Source: an uncultured Bacteroidales bacterium (GTDB lineage Bacteria > Bacteroidota > Bacteroidia > Bacteroidales > Paludibacteraceae). Taken from it: a DNA stretch of 64,000 nucleotides. This document shows, piece by piece, positions 1 through 8,256 of this stretch. Both the position numbers and the translations under genes were made by a program. The stretch's first letter is position 1; each line of letters starts with the position of its first letter. The stretch is from contig ONPG01000004.1 in NCBI GenBank assembly GCA_900319645.1, positions 1-64,000 of the forward strand. The letters run 5' to 3'. Below the pieces are notes generated by a model that saw only the letters and a program-made list of their open reading frames with translations, made no database searches and was not told the origin of the DNA.

Positions 1-296
1 CCTTTACTTGATTGTATATATTTATATGGATAGTTTGTAAGAAAATCAGATACTTGGTAATTAGTTAATATTATTTGAGGAAGATAAAAAGGCTGCGTAG
101 TAAAACCACAATGCTCCATTAGTTGATATAACTCGCAACATTCCGGCACCACATGCCCCACCATATCGGACATAGACACCTTTCTCAAGAATGGTGCCAA
201 TGTTTTCCCTTTGGTATCATAATTAACCTCTATACGCACACGCTGATGTGCTATAGGATTTTTCTCAAATATACACAATAAACGATATTCGGTCAT
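1..296 (-). CDS. Partial protein of unknown function, coupled to the radical SAM gene
   Basis: An open frame starts with ATG and stays open to the first base of the window, so the 3' end is missing. At least 98 residues are visible, beginning MTEYRLLCIFEKNPIAHQ, with no signal peptide or membrane segment. Its ATG overlaps the TGA of the preceding radical SAM gene by four bases (ATGA), which implies translational coupling. I do not recognise the family. From position it is probably an accessory protein of the same peptide-modification operon, such as a second maturase, a binding partner or a protease, but this is inference only. Confidence 0.7.
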   Translation of the reverse strand, partial: MTEYRLLCIFEKNPIAHQRVRIEVNYDTKGKTLAPFLRKVSMSDMVGHVVPECCELYQLMEHCGFTTQPFYLPQIILTNYQVSDFLTNYPYKYIQSSK

Positions 297-1633
297 TTAA
301 AATGATATTTATACATAAAACTGTCTATCATTTTACGTAGCAGACGCTGTTTTTTCTCAGGAGTACATGTTACATTCTGTAATTTATCCAAGTTATCTGG
401 AATTCTTCCTTTAAAATCACAATCATCTATTCTACAGCAACCTCCACAAATATATTTCAGATAGCAGTCTTTACACGGATATATATGATTAACATCAGTC
501 TTCTCATATGCCACTTTCCCTTGTTGAATAAAATACGCAAGAGATTTGTCTCGAATATTTCCACAACTATCCAAATCTAATATTCGATTACAATAGAACA
601 CTTCTCCATCAGCCCTTATGGAAAGTCCACCATAACCACAATTTTTAATGATAGTATTTGGACTATGATTCTCCATAAAGAAATCATATGTATTTACTGT
701 GTTAGCCAGTCCTTGGATCTTATTTATTTCCACTAAATACCGATCATTTTGCTCGGCAGTATAACTTATATCCCGTCCAGGAAGAATTTTAGTGCTTAGT
801 TTAAAATGCACTGGCGAATCAGATTGCTCATTTATTGAGGCAATGAGGTTTTGATATCTCTCAGAAGTGTTTTCATCCATTGTCTCTAATGTGAAAGTAG
901 TTGACACTGAGGTATGTACTCCTGCATTTGCAAAAGTAATGATGGTATTTTTTATCTTCTCAAAGTACCCCTCACCACGAATTTGAGCATTCGTCTTCTC
1001 ATCTACTCCATCCAAACTAATCTGCACTTCCGAAATATAAGGGGAAATATCATGAATCATCTGCTCATTCCATAATATACCATTCGTCAAGATAGTGACT
1101 TTTAGACCAATTGCAAATGCCTTTTGGACAATAGAAGCAAAGTCACGTCTAAGTGTTGGCTCGCCACCAGTTATTGTTACTGCTTTCCCACCCAAAGAAA
1201 AGAAATCTTGTAAAACGCCATTCCATTCGTTCTCAGATAGTTCGTTTGCTAATGCTTTCCCTGCTTTGACAAAACAATGACTACAGCGCAGATTACACGC
1301 ATTCGTCAAATAGATATTGAGGGTATCAAAATCTTGTATTATATTTTCCTCCAGTACTCCATCCACAATTGCAAACTGCCGAGCAGATATAGCTGCTAGC
1401 AAACGCATATATCCAGCCATCATACCAGCACGCTCAGCTTTCTTATACACCTCTCCTATTGTTTGCCCATCCATCAGGCTTCTCAATAAAGTCTTTTGCT
1501 CCTCCGACTCCAATACAATCCAATTAGCCGTTTTTGGAGAAACGACTACCCACCTGTCTTCACATTGTTTAAACACAATACCAACAGGAAAGTGTAACAC
1601 ATCGGTACTATTCAGCGATTTCCTCTCTTTCAT
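293..1633 (-). CDS. Radical SAM/SPASM domain protein, probable peptide maturase
   Basis: A 446-residue enzyme. The N-terminal ~95 residues look like a small PqqD-like leader-recognition region. The radical SAM core follows with the CxxxCxxC cluster motif at C113, C117 and C120, and a glycine-rich ITGGEPTLR motif for SAM binding. The C-terminal ~110 residues are Cys-rich (NCGYG, FYCNR, CKDCYLKYICGGCC), as in SPASM domains that bind auxiliary Fe-S clusters in RiPP maturases such as AlbA and anSMEs. A TTG codon lies just before the chosen ATG. It follows a 36-residue peptide gene and overlaps the next gene by ATGA. Inferred role: post-translational modification of the upstream peptide. The modification type is unknown. 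Confidence 0.88.
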   Translation of the reverse strand: MKERKSLNSTDVLHFPVGIVFKQCEDRWVVVSPKTANWIVLESEEQKTLLRSLMDGQTIGEVYKKAERAGMMAGYMRLLAAISARQFAIVDGVLEENIIQDFDTLNIYLTNACNLRCSHCFVKAGKALANELSENEWNGVLQDFFSLGGKAVTITGGEPTLRRDFASIVQKAFAIGLKVTILTNGILWNEQMIHDISPYISEVQISLDGVDEKTNAQIRGEGYFEKIKNTIITFANAGVHTSVSTTFTLETMDENTSERYQNLIASINEQSDSPVHFKLSTKILPGRDISYTAEQNDRYLVEINKIQGLANTVNTYDFFMENHSPNTIIKNCGYGGLSIRADGEVFYCNRILDLDSCGNIRDKSLAYFIQQGKVAYEKTDVNHIYPCKDCYLKYICGGCCRIDDCDFKGRIPDNLDKLQNVTCTPEKKQRLLRKMIDSFMYKYHFK

Positions 1634-1656
1634 CAATGAAAACGACTTTAAACAAC

Positions 1657-1690
1657 GAAGTGTTCCAGGACATTATCCCCGGAACACTTC
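1657..1690 (-). terminator. Hairpin between peptide gene and radical SAM gene (possible attenuator)
   Basis: A perfect 10-bp inverted repeat (GAAGTGTTCC / GGAACACTTC) with a 14-nt loop lies in the transcript between the peptide gene and the radical SAM start. No U-run follows, so full termination is unlikely. A stem here fits partial termination or mRNA stabilisation that keeps the peptide more abundant than its modifying enzyme, a common layout in RiPP operons. Confidence 0.55.
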
Positions 1691-1737
1691 CTCTCACACC
1701 CAACAACGGGGCAGTCCATAGAACATACCCGGCAAAA

Positions 1738-1848
1738 TCAGTTTTGATTCACGTCACAATGTTTAAAGCAATACATCGCACCCACACGTCCGGTGTAGTC
1801 TGACGTTTCTGTTTCCCATTCAAAAGAAACTACAAATTCTTTTTTCAT
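1738..1848 (-). CDS. Small Cys-containing peptide, candidate RiPP precursor
   Basis: A 36-codon ORF starts with ATG and ends with TGA, beginning MKKEFVVSFEWETETSDY and ending YCFKHCDVNQN. It is acidic and aromatic in the N-terminal half and has two cysteines (C27, C31, spacing CxxxC) near the C-terminus. It starts 25 bp after the M42 peptidase stop and lies directly upstream of a radical SAM/SPASM gene, with a hairpin between. This size, Cys placement and position are typical of peptide substrates of SPASM enzymes. I see no GG leader-cleavage motif and no match to a named precursor family. It could still be a chance ORF. Confidence 0.5.
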   Translation of the reverse strand: MKKEFVVSFEWETETSDYTGRVGAMYCFKHCDVNQN

Positions 1849-1873
1849 AACTAATCTAATTTCGATTTAATAT

Positions 1874-2935
1874 TTATTCATTATTTTTAATATATGCCTC
1901 TAATATACTAATAACCTTTTCTACATCATACATAGATATTCGTTCATTAGGTGTATGCATATATCTACACGGAATACCTAACACTGCCGTAGCAATTCCT
2001 TTTCCCGTAATCTGAACCGCATTTGCATCAGTACCTGTAGGTCTTGCAGTTGGTTCTTTTTGGCAGACATACGTTCTATTACTAGCACTTTGCAAACGTT
2101 CATATAATATTTTATTAATATTAGGTCCGGAAAACAACACCGGTCCTTCTCCCAATCTTATATCTCCATATTGCTCGATTGAAACAGTTGGATAATCAGT
2201 AGCATGTGTTACATCAATTACAACACATTCATCCGGTTGTATAGTAGCGGCAGCTACACTCGCCCCTCTTCCTCCTAACTCTTCTTGTGCAGATGCAACA
2301 AAATACACATCTGCATTCAACTTCTGTCCTTTCAACCTCTTCGCAAGTTCAGCCAAAACAAACAATCCTACTTTGTCATCAAATCCCGCACCATTATAGA
2401 CTTCCTCTTGCTCACTTTGCTCCATATGACGATAAAAAACAACCTGAGCGCCTAAATCAACATGTTCTTCCGCCCATTTCTTACTAGGAGCAGCTATATC
2501 TATCCACAATTTTTCTGATTTATTTTCTTTTCCGTCACTAAGCGATTTTTGAAAATGAATTGGCTGTTTACCTATCACTCCGCGTATCCATCTATCATTC
2601 TTTCCTTCTACATTAACCTCTATTCCCTGAAGTATCTGCGAATCAACAGCCCCACTCTCTTGACAATACAGAAATCCCTTTTCATCAATGTGCGATACCA
2701 TTAACCCCACCTCATCTGCATGAGCAACAATCATAATTTTTCGAGGCTCGGACTTTCTCACAGTACACGCCTTTGCTTTTATATACGAAATACAATTCCC
2801 CAACACGTCAATTTTAACATCTTCAACATATGGCGAAATTGCCTCCTTATATAGTTCAACAATTCCAGACTCATGACCGGATATTGAGCCTTTTTGCATA
2901 AATTTTCCCAAAAGTGCAACATCAATATTTTGCAT
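1874..2935 (-). CDS. M42 family metallopeptidase (aminopeptidase/glutamyl aminopeptidase type)
   Basis: A 353-residue cytosolic di-zinc aminopeptidase. Family ligand motifs are visible: AHADEVG (H72, D74), GFDDKVG (D186/D187), AQEELGGRG (E218/E219), VIDVTH (D241) and a C-terminal YMHTPNE histidine. A longer frame extends upstream, but a clear promoter lies inside that extension and GGAG sits six bases before this ATG, so the short start is chosen. An ATG twelve bases earlier is the alternative. It is the first gene of the operon with the small peptide and radical SAM enzyme. M42 enzymes trim peptides, so a role in processing the modified peptide is plausible, though unrelated housekeeping is possible. 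Confidence 0.9.
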   Translation of the reverse strand: MQNIDVALLGKFMQKGSISGHESGIVELYKEAISPYVEDVKIDVLGNCISYIKAKACTVRKSEPRKIMIVAHADEVGLMVSHIDEKGFLYCQESGAVDSQILQGIEVNVEGKNDRWIRGVIGKQPIHFQKSLSDGKENKSEKLWIDIAAPSKKWAEEHVDLGAQVVFYRHMEQSEQEEVYNGAGFDDKVGLFVLAELAKRLKGQKLNADVYFVASAQEELGGRGASVAAATIQPDECVVIDVTHATDYPTVSIEQYGDIRLGEGPVLFSGPNINKILYERLQSASNRTYVCQKEPTARPTGTDANAVQITGKGIATAVLGIPCRYMHTPNERISMYDVEKVISILEAYIKNNE

Positions 2936-2962
2936 ATTATACTCCATATCAAGAAAGCCGTG

Positions 2963-2994
2963 CAAAGATACTACTTTTTTTTGACATACGCAAA
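2963..2994 (-). promoter_or_regulatory. Bacteroidetes promoter for the M42/peptide/radical SAM operon
   Basis: The -33 box TTTG (2991-2994) and the -7 box TATCTTTG (2963-2970) are separated by exactly 20 nt. Transcription should start about seven bases beyond the -7 box, giving a ~20-nt leader before the chosen M42 ATG. Confidence 0.8.
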
Positions 2995-3104
2995 TATAAA
3001 TTGAATTTTTTATATTTTTCTTAAAATTTATCACTTTTTTGTCCCGAATTAACGCTTTTTTCTTATAATTGAACTATTCCAAGCATATGGATCAGTCTGG
3101 AAAT

Positions 3105-4232
3105 TCACCTAAACTTCTCCCAAAACTCTTTATCAGCCTTCTTTGTTTTCTCGACCGACTGCGGATAATTCTCAATGAACCAAGTTAAGAAGGCTGTGCA
3201 GTCGATTTTGGTGGAAAGCCATGCCTGATGACGCTTCGCGTATGAAGCAACATCGAACTTAGCATCAGCAATCTCCTCTGCCTTAGCGATACACTCCTCT
3301 ACTCCACCGGAGATCCAGGAGGGTTCACCGGGTTTGAGGGCGGAGCTATTGGGGACGGGACGGAACATCCACAACAAGCCTTCACGCGCTTCTTCGTCTG
3401 TGTAGCCGCGTCCTACTTCATCTATATAGATAGCCGGTGTGCCGAGACAGACGGATTCCGAAGCCATGGTCGCGGACTCGCCGACAAAGAGTGCAGCCGC
3501 AGCTTGCACATCATGCATGCGTTCGATAGGTATCTGAATGCGATACGGCTCCAAGTCTGCCGGCAGTTCCAATTCGGAGGAGATAAAGACACGCATATGT
3601 TTCTGCAGCCGCGCGATGAGTTCCCGTTTCTGATCAAGCGAGAATCCCCCGATGAGGTGTGTATCATGCCAAGCATCCCATTTGACAAAGCGTACAATCG
3701 CGAAGCGGGTGTTCGGTTCGACGCCCAGTAAGTCCCATACGGGAGTTGGAGTAAAACGTTTAGGATGAAGGTAATGCAGCTCTATGTTTCCTGGGAAATA
3801 AAGCATGTCATCCGTCACTTTTTCGTAAAAACAGGTAGGATAAAGAGCTGCTTGACACATCTGAATGAAAAGTTTGCATTTGATAGCCGCATGCTCTGTG
3901 TCTGCAAGACAAATATGAGGTGTGCGATTTAGCCATGAAGCCACGGTAATAAAAGGTTCGTAACGATCCACAACTAAATCTATTTTATGACGACGTAAAT
4001 AAGGGATAAGCCTGCATATATTACGAAGCATATACCAAACGCGGCTGATGAAGTTCTTCGGTGCTTTAAGAATTAGGAAATACGCTATACCAAACTGCTT
4101 AAGAAGATTGATAGCGATGTCTTTATCCGTGGTCGCCCAAAAAACCTGATGTCCATGTTTGAGTAATTCCTCTCGGACAAAGCGAAACCCATGCACTTGC
4201 GCTGGATGCGCACTAACTATTAATATATTCAT
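3105..4232 (-). CDS. DUF354 family predicted glycosyltransferase (GT-B-like)
   Basis: 375 residues, the usual size for DUF354, which resembles the UDP-GlcNAc 2-epimerase/GT-B fold. The N-terminal Rossmann part carries ILIVSAHPAQVHGFRF, then a DTEHA motif. The C-terminal half has GESATMASESVCLGTPAIY, the loop expected to contact a nucleotide sugar. No membrane segments. It is the last gene of the large minus-strand polysaccharide block, eight bases after a FemAB-like gene. The 3' two-thirds of the gene is clearly GC-richer than the 5' third, suggesting a mosaic origin. The transferase role is inferred from family and context. Confidence 0.8.
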   Translation of the reverse strand: MNILIVSAHPAQVHGFRFVREELLKHGHQVFWATTDKDIAINLLKQFGIAYFLILKAPKNFISRVWYMLRNICRLIPYLRRHKIDLVVDRYEPFITVASWLNRTPHICLADTEHAAIKCKLFIQMCQAALYPTCFYEKVTDDMLYFPGNIELHYLHPKRFTPTPVWDLLGVEPNTRFAIVRFVKWDAWHDTHLIGGFSLDQKRELIARLQKHMRVFISSELELPADLEPYRIQIPIERMHDVQAAAALFVGESATMASESVCLGTPAIYIDEVGRGYTDEEAREGLLWMFRPVPNSSALKPGEPSWISGGVEECIAKAEEIADAKFDVASYAKRHQAWLSTKIDCTAFLTWFIENYPQSVEKTKKADKEFWEKFR

Positions 4233-4239
4233 ATCATTC

Positions 4240-5247
4240 TTAACCTTTTAACAACTTAAGGATCTTTACTCCCAACACACCAATTCTATACATAAACGGG
4301 CGATGTATCTTCTCATAGCGACCAAAGTTAACTAATTCTCCTCCCATCTGCTGTTTGAATGCACGTACGCCATAGGGTTTATTCGGCTCCCCTGCGCCGC
4401 CATAATCAAATGTCTTATATCCATTCTTGATTCCCCATCTCAATGTCTCCCATATCAGAATATCATTAGGAAAGAGACTATAGAACTGGCTATAACTTCC
4501 CGCATACCATCCATAGATTGAATCTTTGTATAATAGTCCGAACCGACAACCCAACATCTCTCCGTTCGTATTTCGCACCACAAACATCACCAATAGTCCA
4601 TGCCTATTCGTCGCTTTTATCTGTTCTATATCCGTCAATGGTAATCCTGCACGCTGATAGACGGAACGTATAACCTCATACCCTTGCGCTATTAACTCGT
4701 CATTTATCCTTCCTGGTTCATAGACATCCACGTATAGTCCGTTCTTCTGTGCTTTATTAATCTGCTTGATTCGACCCTTTCCGATACGGTTCCACACTAC
4801 CTCTTCGTCATCAAGCGTGATGATAAAGTTCAGATGAGATTCAAACCGATACCCACATCGTTGAAAAGCATCATTAACAGTAAGCATCTCAAAATGATTC
4901 CGTACTTGCGTGTATATTACACTTTTATCACGCATATTTTCGTATGCTTCAAGCAAAGCTACGATGTACTCCGGCTTATCATCTTTGGTTAACGGAGCAC
5001 CTTGTATGATTGATCGAGCAGAAAACCGCGCTTTGATGCCCTTCTCACGCATCACAACCCATAGCAATACACCTACTAACTGCTTATCTAATTCCAAAGC
5101 AATCATATGAGGTTCATATCCGGGAGTCTGTGTATAGACATCATACATTTCCGGTGTCAGAAAGACATTGCCTTTAGGATGGGATTCTACAAATGAAGCC
5201 CATTGTTTTCTATCTATTTGTTCGTATGTTATAATTTTATAGTTCAT
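4240..5247 (-). CDS. FemAB/GNAT-fold peptidyltransferase-like protein (paralogue 1)
   Basis: 335 residues with the double-GNAT fold pattern of FemAB and related proteins (lipid II glycyltransferases, methicillin-resistance factors). Recognisable parts are the N-terminal YEQIDRKQWASF, a central QINKAQKNG stretch and the C-terminal DYGGAGEPNKPYGVRAFKQ block typical of this family. The same family occurs in exopolysaccharide loci, where it probably adds an aminoacyl group to a sugar. A paralogue lies ~2 kb away beyond an AlbA-like gene; both begin with the same ITYEQIDR-type sequence. Substrate is not predictable. Confidence 0.85.
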   Translation of the reverse strand: MNYKIITYEQIDRKQWASFVESHPKGNVFLTPEMYDVYTQTPGYEPHMIALELDKQLVGVLLWVVMREKGIKARFSARSIIQGAPLTKDDKPEYIVALLEAYENMRDKSVIYTQVRNHFEMLTVNDAFQRCGYRFESHLNFIITLDDEEVVWNRIGKGRIKQINKAQKNGLYVDVYEPGRINDELIAQGYEVIRSVYQRAGLPLTDIEQIKATNRHGLLVMFVVRNTNGEMLGCRFGLLYKDSIYGWYAGSYSQFYSLFPNDILIWETLRWGIKNGYKTFDYGGAGEPNKPYGVRAFKQQMGGELVNFGRYEKIHRPFMYRIGVLGVKILKLLKG

Positions 5248-5384
5248 AAACTCTTATATCTTAACTCATGCAATTTCTCTAAACCTTTCTCCGTCAAAAA
5301 ATATGTCTTTGTATTGTTCTGATGTCATATTCAAATTTTGTGTGTTTATATTTATTTCATACTCAACACTTTCCAATAGCCATC

Positions 5385-6956
5385 TTACGACAATCCTCCT
5401 ACACGCACGATGATCTTATTCTTTTTCAGTTTCCGTATATGGTAATACACTCCGTAATAAGTCAGTCTGAACTTGTCTGCTATCGCATCTATTGTTATTG
5501 ACGGATTTTGTATGATTTCAGCTAACACACGTTGGGTAGATGCGGTTGCTGTTCTATTTGTAGTTCTATTTGTAGTTTTATTTGTAGTTTTTGGAGAATC
5601 CGACGAACCTTTATCCATTGTTTTATAGGCAGTTGTACCACTTTCTCTTTTTGTAGTATTTGTAGTTTTATTTGTAGTACCATCTGCTTTGTTTGTCAAA
5701 ATCTCTGCCAGATACGAACTCGTCTGCTCGTCTATTCCTTTCAATTGAATAGTCGTCACGAACATATTCCGTTCGCGCGACGACACAAATGCAGGAGGAG
5801 CAAACATAGCTTCTTCTAATAACTTCTGAACGATACTGATACTACGACCTTTCGTCTCTGCCAGATTCGTCTCATGAAATATCGAACTGATGAACGGATT
5901 ACGCAACTCCGAACCAGGCTGCATAAATGATTCTGCTGGCTTCAACGAGTAACCCGGATTTTTTATCTCGATACGATTATTATACCTAATCACTTGTATC
6001 GGCTGATTCTCTTTGTACGAGCGATGAATCAATGCATTCACCAATGTCTCGCGTAGCACCTTACTCGGCAATCGTATCTGACGCGCTTGCAACTCCCCTT
6101 CTTCCAACATGAACCCATTCGGCAAATCAGCAGCTACCGCATTGTAGATGCGGCTTAATAATAGTAACATTGCTCCACGCATATCTATCGTACAGAACCT
6201 AATCTCAGGGTCATCCATCCATTCATTTCCCGGGACGCGGATATAATCCACACGTACTGCCGGCAACAAACGACGTAAAGCCAAGGACGTACCGAATGTC
6301 AGCAATCCGGCATTCGTCAAGTACACTTTAGCATTCTCTTTCTTCGCGCATCCTAATGCAAGCAGCAAGTCCTCGTCGTTGTACATCAACTCCTCTGCCA
6401 TCGGATTCACTTTCTCGCGCAACTTTCTATAACGCTCAATTGCCACTTCGTCCACATCACTCACATCCGCATCATATACTACCACTTTCTCAAACGCATC
6501 GCTTCGACTATAGAAACGTTCCATATCTTCATCTGTACATCGCTGATCGGTTGTTCCGATTCTACGAAAAGCCCCTCTTGGTAAACCTTGAGCCTTGAAA
6601 TATAAAGGTTTCTGAGATGGTGCTAATTCGCGCACATGAATCAATAGTACTGCTTTCCCGTCTATCTCTTCCACTTTGATTGTCGGACGAATGGGAGTAT
6701 TAAACACTGTTGCACATTGGGAAGCTATATCGCGTTGTACTTTATCTATCTGATCAATGTGTTTCACTTTGTAGTTGCCAAATAGATCCACTTGTTCTAC
6801 GCCTAACAATATATATCCTTCTACAATTCCCGGTTCGTTGCTAAATGCACATATCATCTCCAAGACGGATTTCCCCGCCTCGCTACCTTTTTTCACTTCC
6901 AGTTGTACACTCTCATCCAAGCGCAATAATTTCTCATATAATTCCTTTGCAGTCAT
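5385..6956 (-). CDS. AlbA_2/Schlafen-like DNA-binding protein with RecG-type ATPase region and C-terminal HTH
   Basis: 523 residues. Residues ~10-140 match the AlbA_2 (Schlafen-like) domain, including LEVKKGSEAGKSVLEMICAF. The middle carries VNALIHRSYKENQPIQVIRY and KNPGYSLKP, the HATPase_c_4 signature of COG2865 transcription regulators. A Thr/Asn-rich linker of NKTT repeats leads to a C-terminal winged helix (TIDAIADKFRLTYYGVYYHIRKLKK). It has its own promoter and splits the two FemAB paralogues, so it looks inserted into the polysaccharide operon. Family members are regulators or defence-associated accessory proteins; the exact role is unknown. Confidence 0.85.
   Translation of the reverse strand: MTAKELYEKLLRLDESVQLEVKKGSEAGKSVLEMICAFSNEPGIVEGYILLGVEQVDLFGNYKVKHIDQIDKVQRDIASQCATVFNTPIRPTIKVEEIDGKAVLLIHVRELAPSQKPLYFKAQGLPRGAFRRIGTTDQRCTDEDMERFYSRSDAFEKVVVYDADVSDVDEVAIERYRKLREKVNPMAEELMYNDEDLLLALGCAKKENAKVYLTNAGLLTFGTSLALRRLLPAVRVDYIRVPGNEWMDDPEIRFCTIDMRGAMLLLLSRIYNAVAADLPNGFMLEEGELQARQIRLPSKVLRETLVNALIHRSYKENQPIQVIRYNNRIEIKNPGYSLKPAESFMQPGSELRNPFISSIFHETNLAETKGRSISIVQKLLEEAMFAPPAFVSSRERNMFVTTIQLKGIDEQTSSYLAEILTNKADGTTNKTTNTTKRESGTTAYKTMDKGSSDSPKTTNKTTNRTTNRTATASTQRVLAEIIQNPSITIDAIADKFRLTYYGVYYHIRKLKKNKIIVRVGGLS
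5551..5682. repeat. In-frame 12-bp tandem repeats coding for NKTT/NRTT units
   Basis: Within the AlbA-like gene, the 12-bp unit TTTGTAGTTCTA (plus strand) recurs at 5551-5590 and again in degenerate form at 5651-5682. Twelve bases equal four codons, so copy-number change would alter linker length without shifting the frame. Confidence 0.7.
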
Positions 6957-6975
6957 ATCAACAAATTTTGCGTTG

Positions 6976-7007
6976 CAAAATTACAAAAAAAATCCCACAT
7001 AGGCAAG
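6976..7007 (-). promoter_or_regulatory. Promoter of the AlbA/Schlafen-like gene
   Basis: A -33 box CTTG (7004-7007), 20-nt spacer and -7 box TAATTTTG (6976-6983) lie just upstream of the ATG. The leader would be about 13-20 nt. A dedicated promoter supports independent expression of this gene inside the polysaccharide block. Confidence 0.7.
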
Positions 7008-7101
7008 CATATGCGGGAAAATCTTTATTTTTTCATTTATTTTTCATATTTTAGGGACATTTTTGCCAGAGCCGTTCATTCAATAGCGTTTTTTTTGTGA
7101 T

Positions 7102-8184
7102 TTATATCTTTTTCCGCATTTTCAGCATCTTTACTCCCCATTTGCCTATGATATACAGCCATGGTTTGGCGACATACAGGAATCGTCCGTGTTCGACCAG
7201 TGTGCCTCCGAACTCCGCCTTGAAATCCCTTACGCCGTACGGCACGCCGGGGACTCCGGCACCCATCATGTCATACCGCGGGATACCATGCTGCGCTGCA
7301 TAACACATGCCGGCAAAGGTGGCAAAGACCGACGGATATTGATCTTTATATTGCCCATTCAGTCCGCATTCGAACCATTCATAAACCGCTTTTCCGTCCG
7401 TTACCACCATGCTACCGCCGATGATTACCCCTTCGTGCCGGGCGAACATAAACCGTCCTATACCTTGCCGGGAAGCCTCGATAAAGAACTCTGCTGGCCA
7501 CAGCGGCATCCGCACTTTCGTCTTGTATAACTCCGCTAAGATGGCATACCACTCCCGTACGTCCTGCTCGCTGACGACCTCATTCGTTAGCCCGGTTTCA
7601 ACTTGCCCTTTTCTGATCTGCCGTTTACGATTCTCACTCATCCGTTCCCGCATCTTCTCTCTATCAGTACAATCGACATGAAAGTTCAAGTGCGGGTTGT
7701 AGTTATACCCAGCTTTTCCAAAAGCCTCTTTCCATCGACTATAATCATTAAAGTTCCTTGTCTCAATATAGATAGGGGAATGATTGAATGAGTGAATGAG
7801 TGAATGAGTGCATGAGAGACGATCTTTTACTGCACCCATCAGTGCCTCAACTTCCTCATCCTTCGCATCATCCGCCAATACAGGTCCTCCAATAATAATT
7901 GCTCTCCTTGTAAAATACTGCTTGATAGCCGATTTCTCCTTTGTCACATAGCCGACGCAAACGCCACGAAGCGTTTGTAATGATGAATTGATGGAATGCA
8001 GCGCTTCGCTTAATAATGCATCGTTAGAAATAGCGATAACAAACGGCTTAAATAACTCCGGCTGTGAAGCAAAAAAATCATACGCATCTGGCAACTGAAA
8101 CCACGTTCCCGTTGCGCTTGTTTCCACCAAATTAGTCCACGCCGTTCTATCTATTTGTTCGTATGTTAGGATTTTATGCGACAT
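7102..8184 (-). CDS. FemAB/GNAT-fold peptidyltransferase-like protein (paralogue 2)
   Basis: 360 residues, homologous over most of its length to the FemAB-like protein at 4240-5247 (shared YEQIDR start; C-terminal GAGVPGVPYGVRDFKAEFGG block). The start MSHKILTYEQ is chosen because it aligns with the paralogue; a start four codons upstream is possible. It carries two low-complexity inserts absent from the paralogue: NDALLSEALHSINSSLQ near residues 48-65, coded by a hairpin repeat, and THSLIHSFNHS near residue 130, coded by an octamer repeat. Probable role: aminoacyl modification of a polysaccharide or peptidoglycan precursor. Confidence 0.83.
   Translation of the reverse strand: MSHKILTYEQIDRTAWTNLVETSATGTWFQLPDAYDFFASQPELFKPFVIAISNDALLSEALHSINSSLQTLRGVCVGYVTKEKSAIKQYFTRRAIIIGGPVLADDAKDEEVEALMGAVKDRLSCTHSLIHSFNHSPIYIETRNFNDYSRWKEAFGKAGYNYNPHLNFHVDCTDREKMRERMSENRKRQIRKGQVETGLTNEVVSEQDVREWYAILAELYKTKVRMPLWPAEFFIEASRQGIGRFMFARHEGVIIGGSMVVTDGKAVYEWFECGLNGQYKDQYPSVFATFAGMCYAAQHGIPRYDMMGAGVPGVPYGVRDFKAEFGGTLVEHGRFLYVAKPWLYIIGKWGVKMLKMRKKI
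7779..7816. repeat. Octamer tandem repeat (AATGAGTG) inside a FemAB-like gene
   Basis: AATGATTG, then three copies of AATGAGTG, then CATGAGAG, inside the coding region. The unit is eight bases, so gain or loss of one copy would shift the frame. Confidence 0.75.
7958..8020. repeat. Hairpin-word repeat inserted in frame in a FemAB-like gene
   Basis: Contains the 7-bp stem CAAACGC / GCGTTTG (7958-7964 and 7971-7977), the stem AGCG / CGCT around CTT (8000-8010), and AATGATG-like words between them. The same hairpin and word types fill the intergenic spaces near 47 and 49 kb. It encodes the extra segment that the paralogue lacks. Confidence 0.65.
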
Positions 8185-8256
8185 TCGTTTCTTCACTTCC
8201 TATCAAACTATTGAATTCGCAGATTTGTATTCGTAAATGAAGGTATTGAACTTCTA

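Noticed and set aside
2936-3034. N-terminal extension of the M42 peptidase
   Set aside because: A consensus promoter lies inside it and a GGAG precedes the shorter ATG, so it is not translated.
5248-5384. 20-codon ORF (MTSEQYKDIFFDGERFREIA) between the AlbA-like and FemAB-like genes
   Set aside because: Very short and without supporting signals; could be a gene remnant but cannot be assigned.
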